From Buttiauxella agrestis ATCC 33320 (GTDB lineage: Bacteria; Pseudomonadota; Gammaproteobacteria; Enterobacterales; Enterobacteriaceae): a stretch of DNA of 64,000 nt. Positions 28,209 through 36,549 of the stretch are shown in pieces (the stretch's first letter is position 1; every line of letters starts with the position of its first letter). The stretch covers positions 1 to 64,000 of the forward strand of contig NZ_JMPI01000011.1 of assembly GCF_000735355.1 (NCBI RefSeq), given 5' to 3'. The notes under the pieces are model-generated. The model made no database searches. It was not told where the DNA came from and saw only the letters and a list, made by a program, of their open reading frames with translations. The position numbers were made by a program, and so were the translations under genes.

Positions 28209-29762
28209 ATGTTGAAAAATTTGTCTATTCGCACGGGGCTGCTGACGCTGTTGGCAGTTATGACCTTCCTGTTGTTATTTGTCAGCGGCATGGGCATTTA
28301 CGCTCTGCAACAAAGCTCAACTTCACTCCAGAAAATCAACAGCCTACAGGGCGAGCAGATGGTGCGCTTGTCTGATGGTTATGTCTCTTTGCTGCGCGCG
28401 CGTAATGGTGCCGGGCAGGCGGTTCGACAGATGGAAATTGGCTTGCTGGATGATGCAACAAAATCTACCGATTACGTCGCAAGTGACGTCACTGCGGCGC
28501 AGCAGAAGCTGAAAGAGTTTATCGATAGCGGCGTGGGTGACGAAGAGGGCAACCGCCTGATTCAAAACTTATCGCAAAGTTATGCGGACTATCTCGCAAA
28601 AGGCATTAATCCGATGCTGGCTGCACTCACCAAACAAAACCCCGATGATTACTACGATTTGCTTGAGCACACGCTGATCCCGCTATCGCAGAAGTTTGAT
28701 ACCGATGTGGAGATTTTCCAGCAGTGGGGCGAACAGCGCGGCAATAGCGAAGTTGAAGCGGTGCAATTGCATAAGAAAATCGTCCTTACGCTAATTATTA
28801 TCGCCGCATTGCTCACCGCCGGAATTATCGTGCTGGTGTGGCTGGCGCTGCGTCATTTGCTGCTCAAACCGCTGAATCAGTCAATTGAGCAACTGGAGTT
28901 TGTCGCCAAAGGTGATTTAACTCAGCAACTGCCCACGGCGGGGAATAATGAATTTGGTCGGCTGGCAGCCGCGATTACGGTAATGCGTGATTCGCTGATG
29001 GAATCGGTCAGCCGCGTGCGTGATGCCAGCTCGCAAATTGACACCGGCAGCCGCGAACTGGCGGCGGGTAACCAGAATCTGGCTCAACGGACTGAATCCA
29101 CTGCCACGTCACTTGAGCAAACCGCCGCCAGCATGGAGCAGATCACCGCGACTGTGAAACAGAACGCCGATAACGCGGAGCAGGCACACAAGCTGGCGAA
29201 AGATGTCTCTGATACCGCCGATCGTGGCAGTGAAATGGTGTGCTATGTGATTGAGAAAATGCGTGATATCTCCAGCAGTTCTGACCGTATTGCAGACATC
29301 CTGAGTGTTATCGACGGCATCGCCTTCCAGACCAATATCCTGGCGCTGAACGCCTCTGTAGAAGCGGCGCGTGCTGGTGAACAAGGGCGCGGGTTTGCGG
29401 TAGTGGCGGGCGAAGTTCGTACTCTGGCAAGCCGCAGTGCTGATGCAGCAAAAGAGATCCGCACCTTGATTTCTGACTCGCAAAACCACGTTGGCGAAGG
29501 CCGTGAACTGGCGCAACAAGCCGGGGAAACCATGGATGAAATCGCCGAAGAAGTGATGCGTATGACCCGGCTGGTCAGTGAAATCGCCAATGCATCGAAC
29601 GAACAAAGTTATGGTATCGAGCAGGTGAATATCGCGGTCAGCCAGATGGATGAAGCAGCGCAGCAAAATGCGGCGCTGGTTCAGGAATCAACAGCGGCTA
29701 CGCGTTCGCTTGAAGAGCAGTCACAGCATTTGGTGGCGGCAATGGCGACGTTTAGGTGTTGA
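28209..29762 (+). CDS. Methyl-accepting chemotaxis protein (Tar/Tsr type)
   Basis: A 517-residue chemoreceptor. TM1 lies at about 9-31, followed by a periplasmic TarH-type ligand domain (about 32-192), TM2 (about 193-216) and a HAMP domain (about 217-268). The cytoplasmic signalling hairpin has the invariant tip [20 protein letters not shown]. Methylation-type Glu/Gln pairs flank it (for example in [19 protein letters not shown]). The C-terminus ends AMATFRC, without the NWETF-like CheR/CheB tether found on the abundant receptors, so it would be a low-abundance type. Its neighbour upstream is the galactofuranose importer and a FliA promoter lies before it. The ligand cannot be read from sequence. 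Confidence 0.93.
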   Translation: MLKNLSIRTGLLTLLAVMTFLLLFVSGMGIYALQQSSTSLQKINSLQGEQMVRLSDGYVSLLRARNGAGQAVRQMEIGLLDDATKSTDYVASDVTAAQQKLKEFIDSGVGDEEGNRLIQNLSQSYADYLAKGINPMLAALTKQNPDDYYDLLEHTLIPLSQKFDTDVEIFQQWGEQRGNSEVEAVQLHKKIVLTLIIIAALLTAGIIVLVWLALRHLLLKPLNQSIEQLEFVAKGDLTQQLPTAGNNEFGRLAAAITVMRDSLMESVSRVRDASSQIDTGSRELAAGNQNLAQRTESTATSLEQTAASMEQITATVKQNADNAEQAHKLAKDVSDTADRGSEMVCYVIEKMRDISSSSDRIADILSVIDGIAFQTNILALNASVEAARAGEQGRGFAVVAGEVRTLASRSADAAKEIRTLISDSQNHVGEGRELAQQAGETMDEIAEEVMRMTRLVSEIANASNEQSYGIEQVNIAVSQMDEAAQQNAALVQESTAATRSLEEQSQHLVAAMATFRC

Positions 29763-29770
29763 TTCACGCG

Positions 29771-29853
29771 CCCTCACCCTAACCCTCTCCCCCGGGAGAG
29801 GGGATTGCTCGGTATTCTCCCTCTCCTGGGGGGAGAGGGCCGGGGTGAGGGGG
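29771..29853. repeat. CCCTCACCC/GGGTGAGGG palindromic element
   Basis: This 83-bp copy begins CCCTCACCCTAACCCTCTCC and ends GGCCGGGGTGAGGGGG. It fills the gap between the convergent chemoreceptor and fbp genes, where it may also serve as a transcript end. Confidence 0.88.
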
Positions 29854-29867
29854 TAAATTAAAACGAA

Positions 29868-30866
29868 TTAAGCGTCCGGGTACTCACGAATAAAACGTTC
29901 TACATCATCAACCATGTGTTCGTTGCCCACGAAGAACGGGCGGCGCTGATGTAGGGTTTCCGGGATGATATCCAGAATACGTTCTTTACCGTCGCTGGCT
30001 TTGCCGCCGGCTTGTTCCGCAAGGAACGCCATTGGGTTGCCTTCATACAGCAAACGCAGTTTCCCTTGCGGGTGGCTGGCGGTGCTTGGGTAGAGATAAA
30101 TACCGCCTTTCAGCAGGTTACGGTGGAAATCTGCCACCAGCGAACCGATGTAGCGTGAGGTGTACGGGCGCTGAGTATTTGAATCTTCTTCCTGGCAGAA
30201 CTTAATGTACTTTTTCACACCCTGTGGGAAACGGATGTAGTTCCCTTCGTTGATGGAATAGGTGCTGCCAATTTCCGGGAAGCGCATGCGCTCCTGGCAC
30301 AGGCAGAAAACGCCAAGGGAAGGGTCGTAGGTGAAGGCGTGAACGCCACAACCGGTGGTGTAAACCAGCATGGTTGAGGAACCGTAAACCACATAACCGG
30401 CGGCGACCTGGCGGTTGCCTGGCTGAAGGAAGTCAGCTTCAGTGACAGGAGTACCGACTGGCGTAATACGGCGATAGATAGAGAAAATTGTTCCTACTGA
30501 CACGTTCACATCGATGTTTGATGAGCCGTCGAGCGGGTCCATCAATACAACATACTTGGCATGTTCCGCGCCTTCGAAAACAACGATGTCATCTTCTTCT
30601 TCGGAAGCCACACCTGCCACAATCCCTCGGGCTTTCAATGCGGCTTTCAGTTTTTCGTTCGCGAACAGGTCGAGTTTTTGCTGCACTTCGCCCTGAACGT
30701 TTTCAGCTCCGCTGGCACCCAGAATATCAACCAGACCCGCTTTGTTGATGTCGCGGTGGATGATCTTTGCGCCGAGCTTTATCGCCGACAGCAAGGCAGT
30801 CAGTTCACCGGTTGCGTGGGAGAACTCGTGCTGCTTTTCGACAATAAATTCACCTAACGTTTTCAT
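29868..30866 (-). CDS. fbp: Fructose-1,6-bisphosphatase class I
   Basis: A 332-residue gluconeogenic enzyme, the same length as in E. coli. The metal-binding motif [12 protein letters not shown] and the upstream EEED (acidic pair in [11 protein letters not shown]) are present, as is the C-terminal [11 protein letters not shown]. It converts fructose 1,6-bisphosphate to fructose 6-phosphate in the cytoplasm. The gene is divergent from mpl, and its ATG follows CAGGGAAAGTG. Confidence 0.97.
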   Translation of the reverse strand: MKTLGEFIVEKQHEFSHATGELTALLSAIKLGAKIIHRDINKAGLVDILGASGAENVQGEVQQKLDLFANEKLKAALKARGIVAGVASEEEDDIVVFEGAEHAKYVVLMDPLDGSSNIDVNVSVGTIFSIYRRITPVGTPVTEADFLQPGNRQVAAGYVVYGSSTMLVYTTGCGVHAFTYDPSLGVFCLCQERMRFPEIGSTYSINEGNYIRFPQGVKKYIKFCQEEDSNTQRPYTSRYIGSLVADFHRNLLKGGIYLYPSTASHPQGKLRLLYEGNPMAFLAEQAGGKASDGKERILDIIPETLHQRRPFFVGNEHMVDDVERFIREYPDA

Positions 30867-31041
30867 AACACTTTCCCTGCATCAGTCAGTTAAATAAAAC
30901 GATTGCAACAATCCTAACAAAGATTCAAATAGTAGCGTACAGGTGAATCGCGCCAGCAAAATACGGAATTAACTTAAATGCGATTTGCCACCACCTCACA
31001 TACGGTTAGAATGTGCGCCAAATAATGAAAGGATGGTTTTT

Positions 31042-32412
31042 ATGCGCATTCATATTTTGGGTATTTGCGGCACGTTTATGGGCGGCCTGGCTATGCTGGC
31101 ACGTTCACTCGGCCATGAGGTGACTGGCTCGGACGCCAACGTCTACCCACCAATGAGCACTTTGCTTGAAGTGCAAGGTATTGAATTAATTCAGGGCTAT
31201 GATCCGAGCCAGCTCGAACCACAACCGGACCTGGTTATTATCGGTAACGCGATGACGCGTGGAAATCCATGTGTTGAAACCGTTCTCGAGAAAAGCATTC
31301 CTTATATGTCTGGCCCGCAATGGCTACATGATTTCGTACTGCGTGACCGTTGGGTGATTGCCGTTGCTGGAACGCACGGTAAAACTACTACTGCGGGTAT
31401 GGCGACATGGATTCTGGAAGCCTGTGGCTACAAACCTGGCTTTGTGATTGGCGGCGTACCGGGGAACTTCGATGTTTCTGCACGTCTGGGCGATAGCCCG
31501 TTCTTCGTGATTGAAGCCGATGAATACGATTGTGCGTTCTTCGACAAGCGTTCCAAATTCGTGCATTACTGCCCGCGCACATTGATCCTCAATAACCTTG
31601 AGTTCGACCATGCGGACATTTTTGACGACCTGAAAGCGATTCAGAAACAGTTCCACCATCTGGTGCGTATCGTGCCGGGTCAGGGGAAAATCATCTGGCC
31701 TGAAAGCGATACCAACATTAAGCAAACGCTGGCGATGGGTTGCTGGAGTGAGCAAGAGCTGGTGGGCGAACAAGGTCACTGGCAGGCGAAGAAACTGAAT
31801 CCGGACGCGTCCAACTGGGAAGTGTATCTGGATGGCGAACGTGTCGGCGAAGTGCACTGGCAGTTGGTGGGCGAACATAACATGCATAATGGTTTGATGG
31901 CGATTGCCGCCGCGCGCCATGTGGGTGTGACGCCAGCAGACGCGGCTAAAGCGTTGGATAGTTTTGTGAATGCGCGTCGTCGCCTTGAATTGCGTGGCGA
32001 AGAAAATGGCGTGACGGTGTATGACGATTTTGCGCATCACCCGACGGCGATTCTGGCAACTCTTGCGGCATTACGCGGCAAAGTGGGCGGCACGGCGCGT
32101 ATTCTGGCGGTGCTTGAGCCTCGTTCCAACACCATGAAAATGGGCCTGAGCAAAGATGACCTCGCGCCATCGTTAGGCCGTGCAGACGAAGTGTTCTTAC
32201 TCCAGCCGCCACATATTCCGTGGCAAGTGGTGGAAGTCGCAGAAGCCTGTATTCAGCCTGCGCACTGGAGTGCAGATGTCGATACGCTGGTGGATATGGT
32301 GGTGAAAACTGCCCAGCCAGGCGACCACATTCTGGTGATGAGCAACGGTGGTTTCGGCGGGATTCATCAGAAATTGCTGGATGCGCTGGCGAAGAAAGCT
32401 GAAAAACAGTAA
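31042..32412 (+). CDS. mpl: UDP-N-acetylmuramate:L-alanyl-gamma-D-glutamyl-meso-diaminopimelate ligase
   Basis: A 456-residue Mur-ligase relative that recycles murein tripeptide by joining it to UDP-N-acetylmuramate with ATP. The ATP-binding loop GTHGKTTT lies at 110-117. The central domain shows EADEYDCAFFDKRSKF, and the C-terminal domain YDDFAHHPTA and RSNTMKMG. The start at 31042 (MRIHILGICGTFMGG) follows AAAGGA with good spacing; the longer frame from 30985 lacks support. The gene ends in a strong terminator. Confidence 0.97.
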   Translation: MRIHILGICGTFMGGLAMLARSLGHEVTGSDANVYPPMSTLLEVQGIELIQGYDPSQLEPQPDLVIIGNAMTRGNPCVETVLEKSIPYMSGPQWLHDFVLRDRWVIAVAGTHGKTTTAGMATWILEACGYKPGFVIGGVPGNFDVSARLGDSPFFVIEADEYDCAFFDKRSKFVHYCPRTLILNNLEFDHADIFDDLKAIQKQFHHLVRIVPGQGKIIWPESDTNIKQTLAMGCWSEQELVGEQGHWQAKKLNPDASNWEVYLDGERVGEVHWQLVGEHNMHNGLMAIAAARHVGVTPADAAKALDSFVNARRRLELRGEENGVTVYDDFAHHPTAILATLAALRGKVGGTARILAVLEPRSNTMKMGLSKDDLAPSLGRADEVFLLQPPHIPWQVVEVAEACIQPAHWSADVDTLVDMVVKTAQPGDHILVMSNGGFGGIHQKLLDALAKKAEKQ

Positions 32413-32413
32413 T

Positions 32414-32445
32414 AAAAAAACCCGCAAATGCGGGTTTTTTTTATG
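32414..32445 (+). terminator. Intrinsic terminator after mpl
   Basis: The stem CCCGCA/TGCGGG has a two-base loop and is followed by eight T residues; A residues precede it. It can act on both strands, for mpl and for the convergent darP. Confidence 0.92.
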
Positions 32446-32477
32446 GGTGGCAAAATTCATTCAGCCACTTTAGTTTC

Positions 32478-33029
32478 TTAGCCCTGGCTTTCGGCCAGTT
32501 CGCGCAGATAAGAGAAAATCTGGCGGTAAGATTTTGGCGGCTTATTGGCTGCCTTTTCTTTTTGAGCGTTACGGATCAGTACGCGCAGTTGCTGACGGTC
32601 AGCTTCAGGGTAAAGTCTTAACACTTCGGTCATCGCATCATCACCTTCTTCAACCAGGCGGTCACGCAATGCTTCCAGTTTATGGAACAGCGCAACTTGC
32701 TGGTTGTGACGGTTTTTCAGCTTGTCCAGCGCCACACGGATCGGGTCCATATCGCGCGAACGCATCATTTTGCCAATCAACTGAACCTGGCGGCGACGGC
32801 CTTCTTTTTTGATTTTCTGAGCAAGATCAATCGCGGCACGCAAATCTTCATCCAGAGGGATTTTGTCGAGCGCGTTCTTGCCCAACTCCATCAGCTCCAT
32901 ACCGAGGCGTTTTAATTCCTCGGCATCACGCTTAATTTCGCTTTTACTGACCCAGATAATCTCATCATCTTCGTCTTCATTTTCGTCATCTGGGACGTCG
33001 TCGAGCCAGTCATCGGGCTGCTTAGTCAT
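32478..33029 (-). CDS. darP: Dual-action ribosomal maturation protein DarP (YjgA)
   Basis: A 183-residue, helix-rich, highly charged cytoplasmic protein matching E. coli YjgA (DUF615). The N-terminus is very acidic ([18 protein letters not shown]). The rest has the family core [20 protein letters not shown]. In E. coli it acts late in assembly of the 50S ribosomal subunit. It is divergent from pmbA, as in E. coli. Confidence 0.94.
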   Translation of the reverse strand: MTKQPDDWLDDVPDDENEDEDDEIIWVSKSEIKRDAEELKRLGMELMELGKNALDKIPLDEDLRAAIDLAQKIKKEGRRRQVQLIGKMMRSRDMDPIRVALDKLKNRHNQQVALFHKLEALRDRLVEEGDDAMTEVLRLYPEADRQQLRVLIRNAQKEKAANKPPKSYRQIFSYLRELAESQG

Positions 33030-33128
33030 ATTAGGCTCCTTAAAAAAAGTGGCTAATTCTACCAGTAAAGCCTGTTCACTGCGAAATTGTTCTGTTCTGG
33101 GTTAGACTTAATTCACTCACCTTACATT

Positions 33129-34481
33129 ATGGCAGTAGCGATGAAAGTAAACACGCAAGTAGCACAACAACGTCAGGTTCTGGAACAAGCGGTATCTCAG
33201 GCGCTGGAATTGGCTTCCGCTCAGTCCGACGGCGCAGAAGTCGCCGTCAGTAAAACCACTGGTATCAGCGTAAGCACCCGATACGGTGAGGTGGAAAACG
33301 TCGAATTCAACAGTGATGGTGCGCTTGGCATCACCGTTTATCATCAAAACCGTAAAGGCAGCGCGTCCACAACCGATCTTAGCCCGGATGCCGTAGCGCG
33401 TACCGTGCAGGCAGCACTGGATATCGCCCGTTATACTTCCCCGGACGAATTCGCCGGTGTGGCAGAAAAAGAGTTACTGGCTTTCGAAGCGCCAGATCTG
33501 GACTTGTTCCACCCGACCGAAATGGACGCCGACCGCGCTATTGAACTGGCAGCGCGTGCGGAAAACGCCTCGCTGAACGTCGATAAGCGCATCAACAACA
33601 CCGAAGGCGGCAGCTTTAACAGCCACTACGGCATCAAAGTTTTCGGCAATAGCCACGGCATGCTGCAAAGCTATTGCTCCACGCGCCATTCGCTTTCTAG
33701 CTGTGTTATCGCAGAAGTTAACGGTGAGATGGAGCGTGATTACGCCTATACCATTGGTCGTGCGATGGAAGACCTCGACAGCCCGGAATCTGTTGGTGCT
33801 GAGTGCGCACGCCGCACGTTGGCGCGCCTTTCTCCGCGTAAGCTTTCCACCATGAAAGCACCAGTTATCTTTGCCGCCGAAGCCGCAACTGGCCTGTTCG
33901 GGCATTTAGTGGGCGCGATTGCGGGTGGCTCGGTTTACCGTAAATCGACCTTCCTGCTGGATTATTTAGGCAAACAAGTTTTGCCGGAATGGCTGACCAT
34001 TGAAGAGCATCCGCATTTGCTTAAAGGGCTGGCTTCCACGCCGTTCGATAGCGAAGGTGTACGCACAGAACGCCGGGATATCATCAAAGACGGCATCCTG
34101 CAACAGTGGCTGCTGACCAACTATTCTGCACGCAAACTGGGACTGAAAAGCACCGGCCATGCGGGCGGCATCCATAACTGGCGCATTGAAGGGCGCGGCC
34201 TGGATTTCGACGGTATGCTGAAAGAAATGGGCACCGGGCTGGTCGTGACTGAGCTGATGGGCCAGGGCGTGAGTGGCATTACCGGCGACTATTCTCGTGG
34301 TGCGTCTGGTTTCTGGGTCGAGAACGGCGAGATTCAATATCCGGTGAGCGAAATCACTATTGCCGGAAATCTTAAAGATATGTGGCGAGAAATTGTTACA
34401 GTAGGTAGCGATATTGAGAAGCGCAGTAATATTCAATGTGGTTCAGTGCTGTTGCCGGAGATGAAAATCGCCGGCCAATAG
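33129..34481 (+). CDS. pmbA: Metalloprotease PmbA (TldE)
   Basis: A 450-residue protein, the same length as E. coli PmbA. With TldD it forms a metalloprotease complex that matures microcin B17 and degrades the CcdA antitoxin; TldE itself is the non-catalytic partner. Conserved stretches include [12 protein letters not shown] (here [10 protein letters not shown]), [21 protein letters not shown] and [23 protein letters not shown]. The start at 33129 gives MAVAMKV, close to E. coli MALAMKV. A GGCGCG/CGCGCC hairpin with TTTCT follows the stop. Confidence 0.96.
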   Translation: MAVAMKVNTQVAQQRQVLEQAVSQALELASAQSDGAEVAVSKTTGISVSTRYGEVENVEFNSDGALGITVYHQNRKGSASTTDLSPDAVARTVQAALDIARYTSPDEFAGVAEKELLAFEAPDLDLFHPTEMDADRAIELAARAENASLNVDKRINNTEGGSFNSHYGIKVFGNSHGMLQSYCSTRHSLSSCVIAEVNGEMERDYAYTIGRAMEDLDSPESVGAECARRTLARLSPRKLSTMKAPVIFAAEAATGLFGHLVGAIAGGSVYRKSTFLLDYLGKQVLPEWLTIEEHPHLLKGLASTPFDSEGVRTERRDIIKDGILQQWLLTNYSARKLGLKSTGHAGGIHNWRIEGRGLDFDGMLKEMGTGLVVTELMGQGVSGITGDYSRGASGFWVENGEIQYPVSEITIAGNLKDMWREIVTVGSDIEKRSNIQCGSVLLPEMKIAGQ

Positions 34482-34491
34482 AAACCGTAAG

Positions 34492-34515
34492 AGGCGCGTC
34501 CTGCCGCGCCTTTCT
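34492..34515 (+). terminator. Weak intrinsic terminator between pmbA and cybC
   Basis: The stem AGGCGCG/CGCGCCT (loop TCCTGC) is followed by TTCTAATAA. The T run is short, so some readthrough into cybC is likely. Confidence 0.6.
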
Positions 34516-34533
34516 AATAAAAAAGGTGAGTCA

Positions 34534-34920
34534 ATGCGTAAGCAATTAATTGCAATGTTGGCAGTATCGTCCGTGTTATTTACTGGCGCTGTAATGGCGA
34601 AAGATGTTGGCGATGATATGGATACCATCGCTGAAAACTACAAAACCGTGTTGAAAACCGATAACGCGGCGGAGTTAAAAACCTCGCTTAACAATATGCG
34701 CGCGGCAGCATTAGACGCGCAAAAAGGCACCCCACCTAAACTTGAAAACAAAGCCTCAGACAGCGCGGAGATGAAAGATTATCGCCACGGCCTGGATCTG
34801 CTGGTCGGCCAAATTGACGGCGCGCTGAAACTGGCAAACGAAGGCAAAGTTAAGGAAGCGCAGGCGGCTGCCGAAGAATTTAAAACCACTCGCAATGCCT
34901 ACCATAAGAAATACCGCTAA
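34534..34920 (+). CDS. cybC: Periplasmic cytochrome b562
   Basis: A 128-residue four-helix-bundle cytochrome. The signal peptide covers residues 1-22 (ending AVMA). The axial haem ligands are the methionine in VGDDMDT near the start of the mature chain and the histidine in NAYHKKYR at the end; the family binds haem non-covalently here. The gene appears intact, whereas in some E. coli K-12 strains its start is damaged. A GGCCCTG/CAGGGCC hairpin at 34929-34948 separates it from the next gene. Confidence 0.95.
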   Translation: MRKQLIAMLAVSSVLFTGAVMAKDVGDDMDTIAENYKTVLKTDNAAELKTSLNNMRAAALDAQKGTPPKLENKASDSAEMKDYRHGLDLLVGQIDGALKLANEGKVKEAQAAAEEFKTTRNAYHKKYR

Positions 34921-34983
34921 GCTCATACTGGCCCTGCCCACAGGGCCAAAAATATTCGCTTATCTTATAAGGACATCTGATTT

Positions 34984-35568
34984 ATGAAACCGATTCAAAC
35001 CTTTATCAAAGGTGCTGCTACTGTTTCGCTGCTGGCTTTCAGTGTTTTTTCCGCTAATGCTACAGTCCTGCCGGTTGCGGGCGATTTCCAGGCCGACCAT
35101 TTCTCCGCGAAAATTGTATCAGTCGATCAAAAAAATCATGTTGTGGTGCTTGAGGGTGAGCAAGGGAACAAAGTTTCCCTTAATGTTCCTGAAGAAGCCG
35201 GTACGTTGGCCAATTTGAAAGCGGGCGACACCGTTGATACCACCGTGACGCGTTCCGTTGCTATCGCTTTTGATACCAACGTTGATAAAGCCGCACCTAC
35301 GGCTTCAACCACCAAAGGTATGGAAAAAGCGACCAGTGGTTCACCTGAGCACGAAGCCTTCCGCCAGGTTAACGTTCAGCTGAAAATTAAACACATCGAT
35401 CTGAAAAAGAATGAAATCACCTTCGTAGGACCAAAAGGTCAGGAAAAAACGGTAACCGTTGAAGACCCTAAAGTTCAGGCGAAATTGAAAGATCTGAAAG
35501 TGAACCAAAGCGTGCGCGTGACTTATACCGATTCAATTAAAATCACCGCTCGCCCAGCTAAATCCTAA
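34984..35568 (+). CDS. Secreted protein with two related beta-rich repeats, function unknown
   Basis: A 194-residue protein with a signal peptide (residues 1-26, ending SANA), so probably periplasmic. The mature part contains two similar units. The first (about 41-95) has AKIVSVDQKNHVVVLEGEQG and LKAGDTVDTTVTRSVAI. The second (about 132-190) has LKIKHIDLKKNEITFVGPKG and LKVNQSVRVTYTDSIKI. Both look like small barrel domains of the kind seen in short copper- or metal-resistance accessory proteins, but I do not recognise the family with confidence. The linker between them is Thr/Ala/Lys-rich. It follows cybC on the same strand and has AAGGACATC as a ribosome-binding site. Confidence 0.8.
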   Translation: MKPIQTFIKGAATVSLLAFSVFSANATVLPVAGDFQADHFSAKIVSVDQKNHVVVLEGEQGNKVSLNVPEEAGTLANLKAGDTVDTTVTRSVAIAFDTNVDKAAPTASTTKGMEKATSGSPEHEAFRQVNVQLKIKHIDLKKNEITFVGPKGQEKTVTVEDPKVQAKLKDLKVNQSVRVTYTDSIKITARPAKS

Positions 35569-35626
35569 TAGCTGTGTGCTAAACCCCTCTTTCTGTTTGT
35601 GGGAAGGGGGGAACAATAATAACCAT

Positions 35627-35944
35627 TCATTCAAACAGCTCGGCATGAGTGCCTAAATCTGAAAAGACAATAGTTCTTGTAGTTTCATCTACGTAATACA
35701 CCAGTAAATAATCCCCCCCAATATGTAGTTCTCTGTACCCGCCATATTCCCCCGTTAACGCGTGGTCGAGGTAATAAGCCGGTAAAGGATTACGTGAGGC
35801 GATAAGCCACATTGCGACGGAAACCGTGTTCATGTCATGGCGACCAGCTTTGTTGTAACGCTCCCAGGCTTTACTAAATGATTTTGTGTGTTTTGTCTGA
35901 AACGGCAGCTTTGCTCGATTGTTGTTCGCCATTATTGAGGACAT
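35627..35944 (-). CDS. YafQ-type (RelE superfamily) toxin
   Basis: A 105-residue mRNA interferase relative. Residues known to be important in YafQ can be matched: the histidine in YLDHALTG, the histidine and aspartate in ELHIGGDY, and the histidine and phenylalanine in GTHAELFE; the YafQ tryptophan after the aspartate is a tyrosine here. Such toxins cleave mRNA on the ribosome in the cytoplasm and are held inactive by the antitoxin. The first ATG (35944) overlaps the upstream antitoxin gene by 71 bases; a second ATG at 35932 would shorten this to 59. Several residues precede the usual YafQ start. Confidence 0.85.
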   Translation of the reverse strand: MSSIMANNNRAKLPFQTKHTKSFSKAWERYNKAGRHDMNTVSVAMWLIASRNPLPAYYLDHALTGEYGGYRELHIGGDYLLVYYVDETTRTIVFSDLGTHAELFE

Positions 35945-36191
35945 CCATTTGCTCGTTTATATCGGAAAATCCACTTTTTCCGCTTTGAAGGATCTCTTGC
36001 GTTTCACGCATTGCCTGGATCAAACGAGGGCTGGGTTTGCGATTAATATCGAATGGTAGACCTTCATTAATCACCACTTGCTCGACAAAAAGCCTCAGCG
36101 CGGTGCTCATTGTCAGTCCACAGCTTTCGAGGATTTCAGTCGCTTTTTGTTTTGTCTGGCTGTCGATACGAGTACGAATTACAGAGTCCAT
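35874..36191 (-). CDS. RelB/DinJ-type antitoxin
   Basis: A 105-residue protein with an N-terminal ribbon-helix-helix region (MDSVIRTRIDSQTKQKATEILESCGLTMSTALRLFVEQVVIN) typical of DinJ/RelB. The C-terminal part should wrap the toxin. The family binds DNA as a dimer and represses its own operon. It is about 20 residues longer than E. coli DinJ; the extra tail (about 83-105) is entirely encoded within the overlap with the toxin gene. A palindrome TGTAGCTACA lies 30 bp upstream of its start. Confidence 0.87.
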   Translation of the reverse strand: MDSVIRTRIDSQTKQKATEILESCGLTMSTALRLFVEQVVINEGLPFDINRKPSPRLIQAMRETQEILQSGKSGFSDINEQMDVLNNGEQQSSKAAVSDKTHKII

Positions 36192-36220
36192 AGTTTACCC
36201 CTTTGTCTGTGAGGCTCCAT

Positions 36221-36252
36221 TGTAGCTACAGTTGTGTTTTTTTCAACCACAA
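36221..36252. promoter_or_regulatory. Candidate antitoxin operator
   Basis: The perfect palindrome TGTAGCTACA (36221-36230) is followed by a second inverted pair, GTTGTG and CACAAC, around a T-rich centre. Both lie immediately upstream of the antitoxin start on the minus strand, the expected place for autorepression by the ribbon-helix-helix protein. Confidence 0.5.
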
Positions 36253-36549
36253 CAAAGCTAGCGCGACAGACAACACATCTCGTCCCTCTCACGGATTCTA
36301 CGAGTTTCTGGCCGCTTACAAAGCGGCAAAGTAGTGAATTGCGGCATGTCTCGTAATTATGATTTTTGTTGGTCAGCTAGCCCACATTCCCTTTCCCCGC
36401 CTTCCACCTTCGTCACAAAACAGAATATCCATTATTACTCTAAGGCTAATGATTGACCCCTGAGCTTAATTGATGGTCGAACCAGTGAGGCGCACAATTT
36501 AACCAGACTAAAGCAAATCAAAATGATTGGCTGAATCAGGAGGTTAAAT
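36253..36549. other. Upstream region of the malonate decarboxylase operon
   Basis: The roughly 300-bp gap holds no credible gene. It contains a small hairpin (GCCGCTT/AAGCGGC near 36312-36329). Nearest mdcA it has an AT-rich stretch with AATCAAAATGATT, which shares AATCAAAAT with the mdcR/dctP gap, and an AGGAGGT ribosome-binding site at 36538. The mdc promoter and a LysR-type (MdcR) site are expected here but I cannot place them exactly. Confidence 0.45.
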
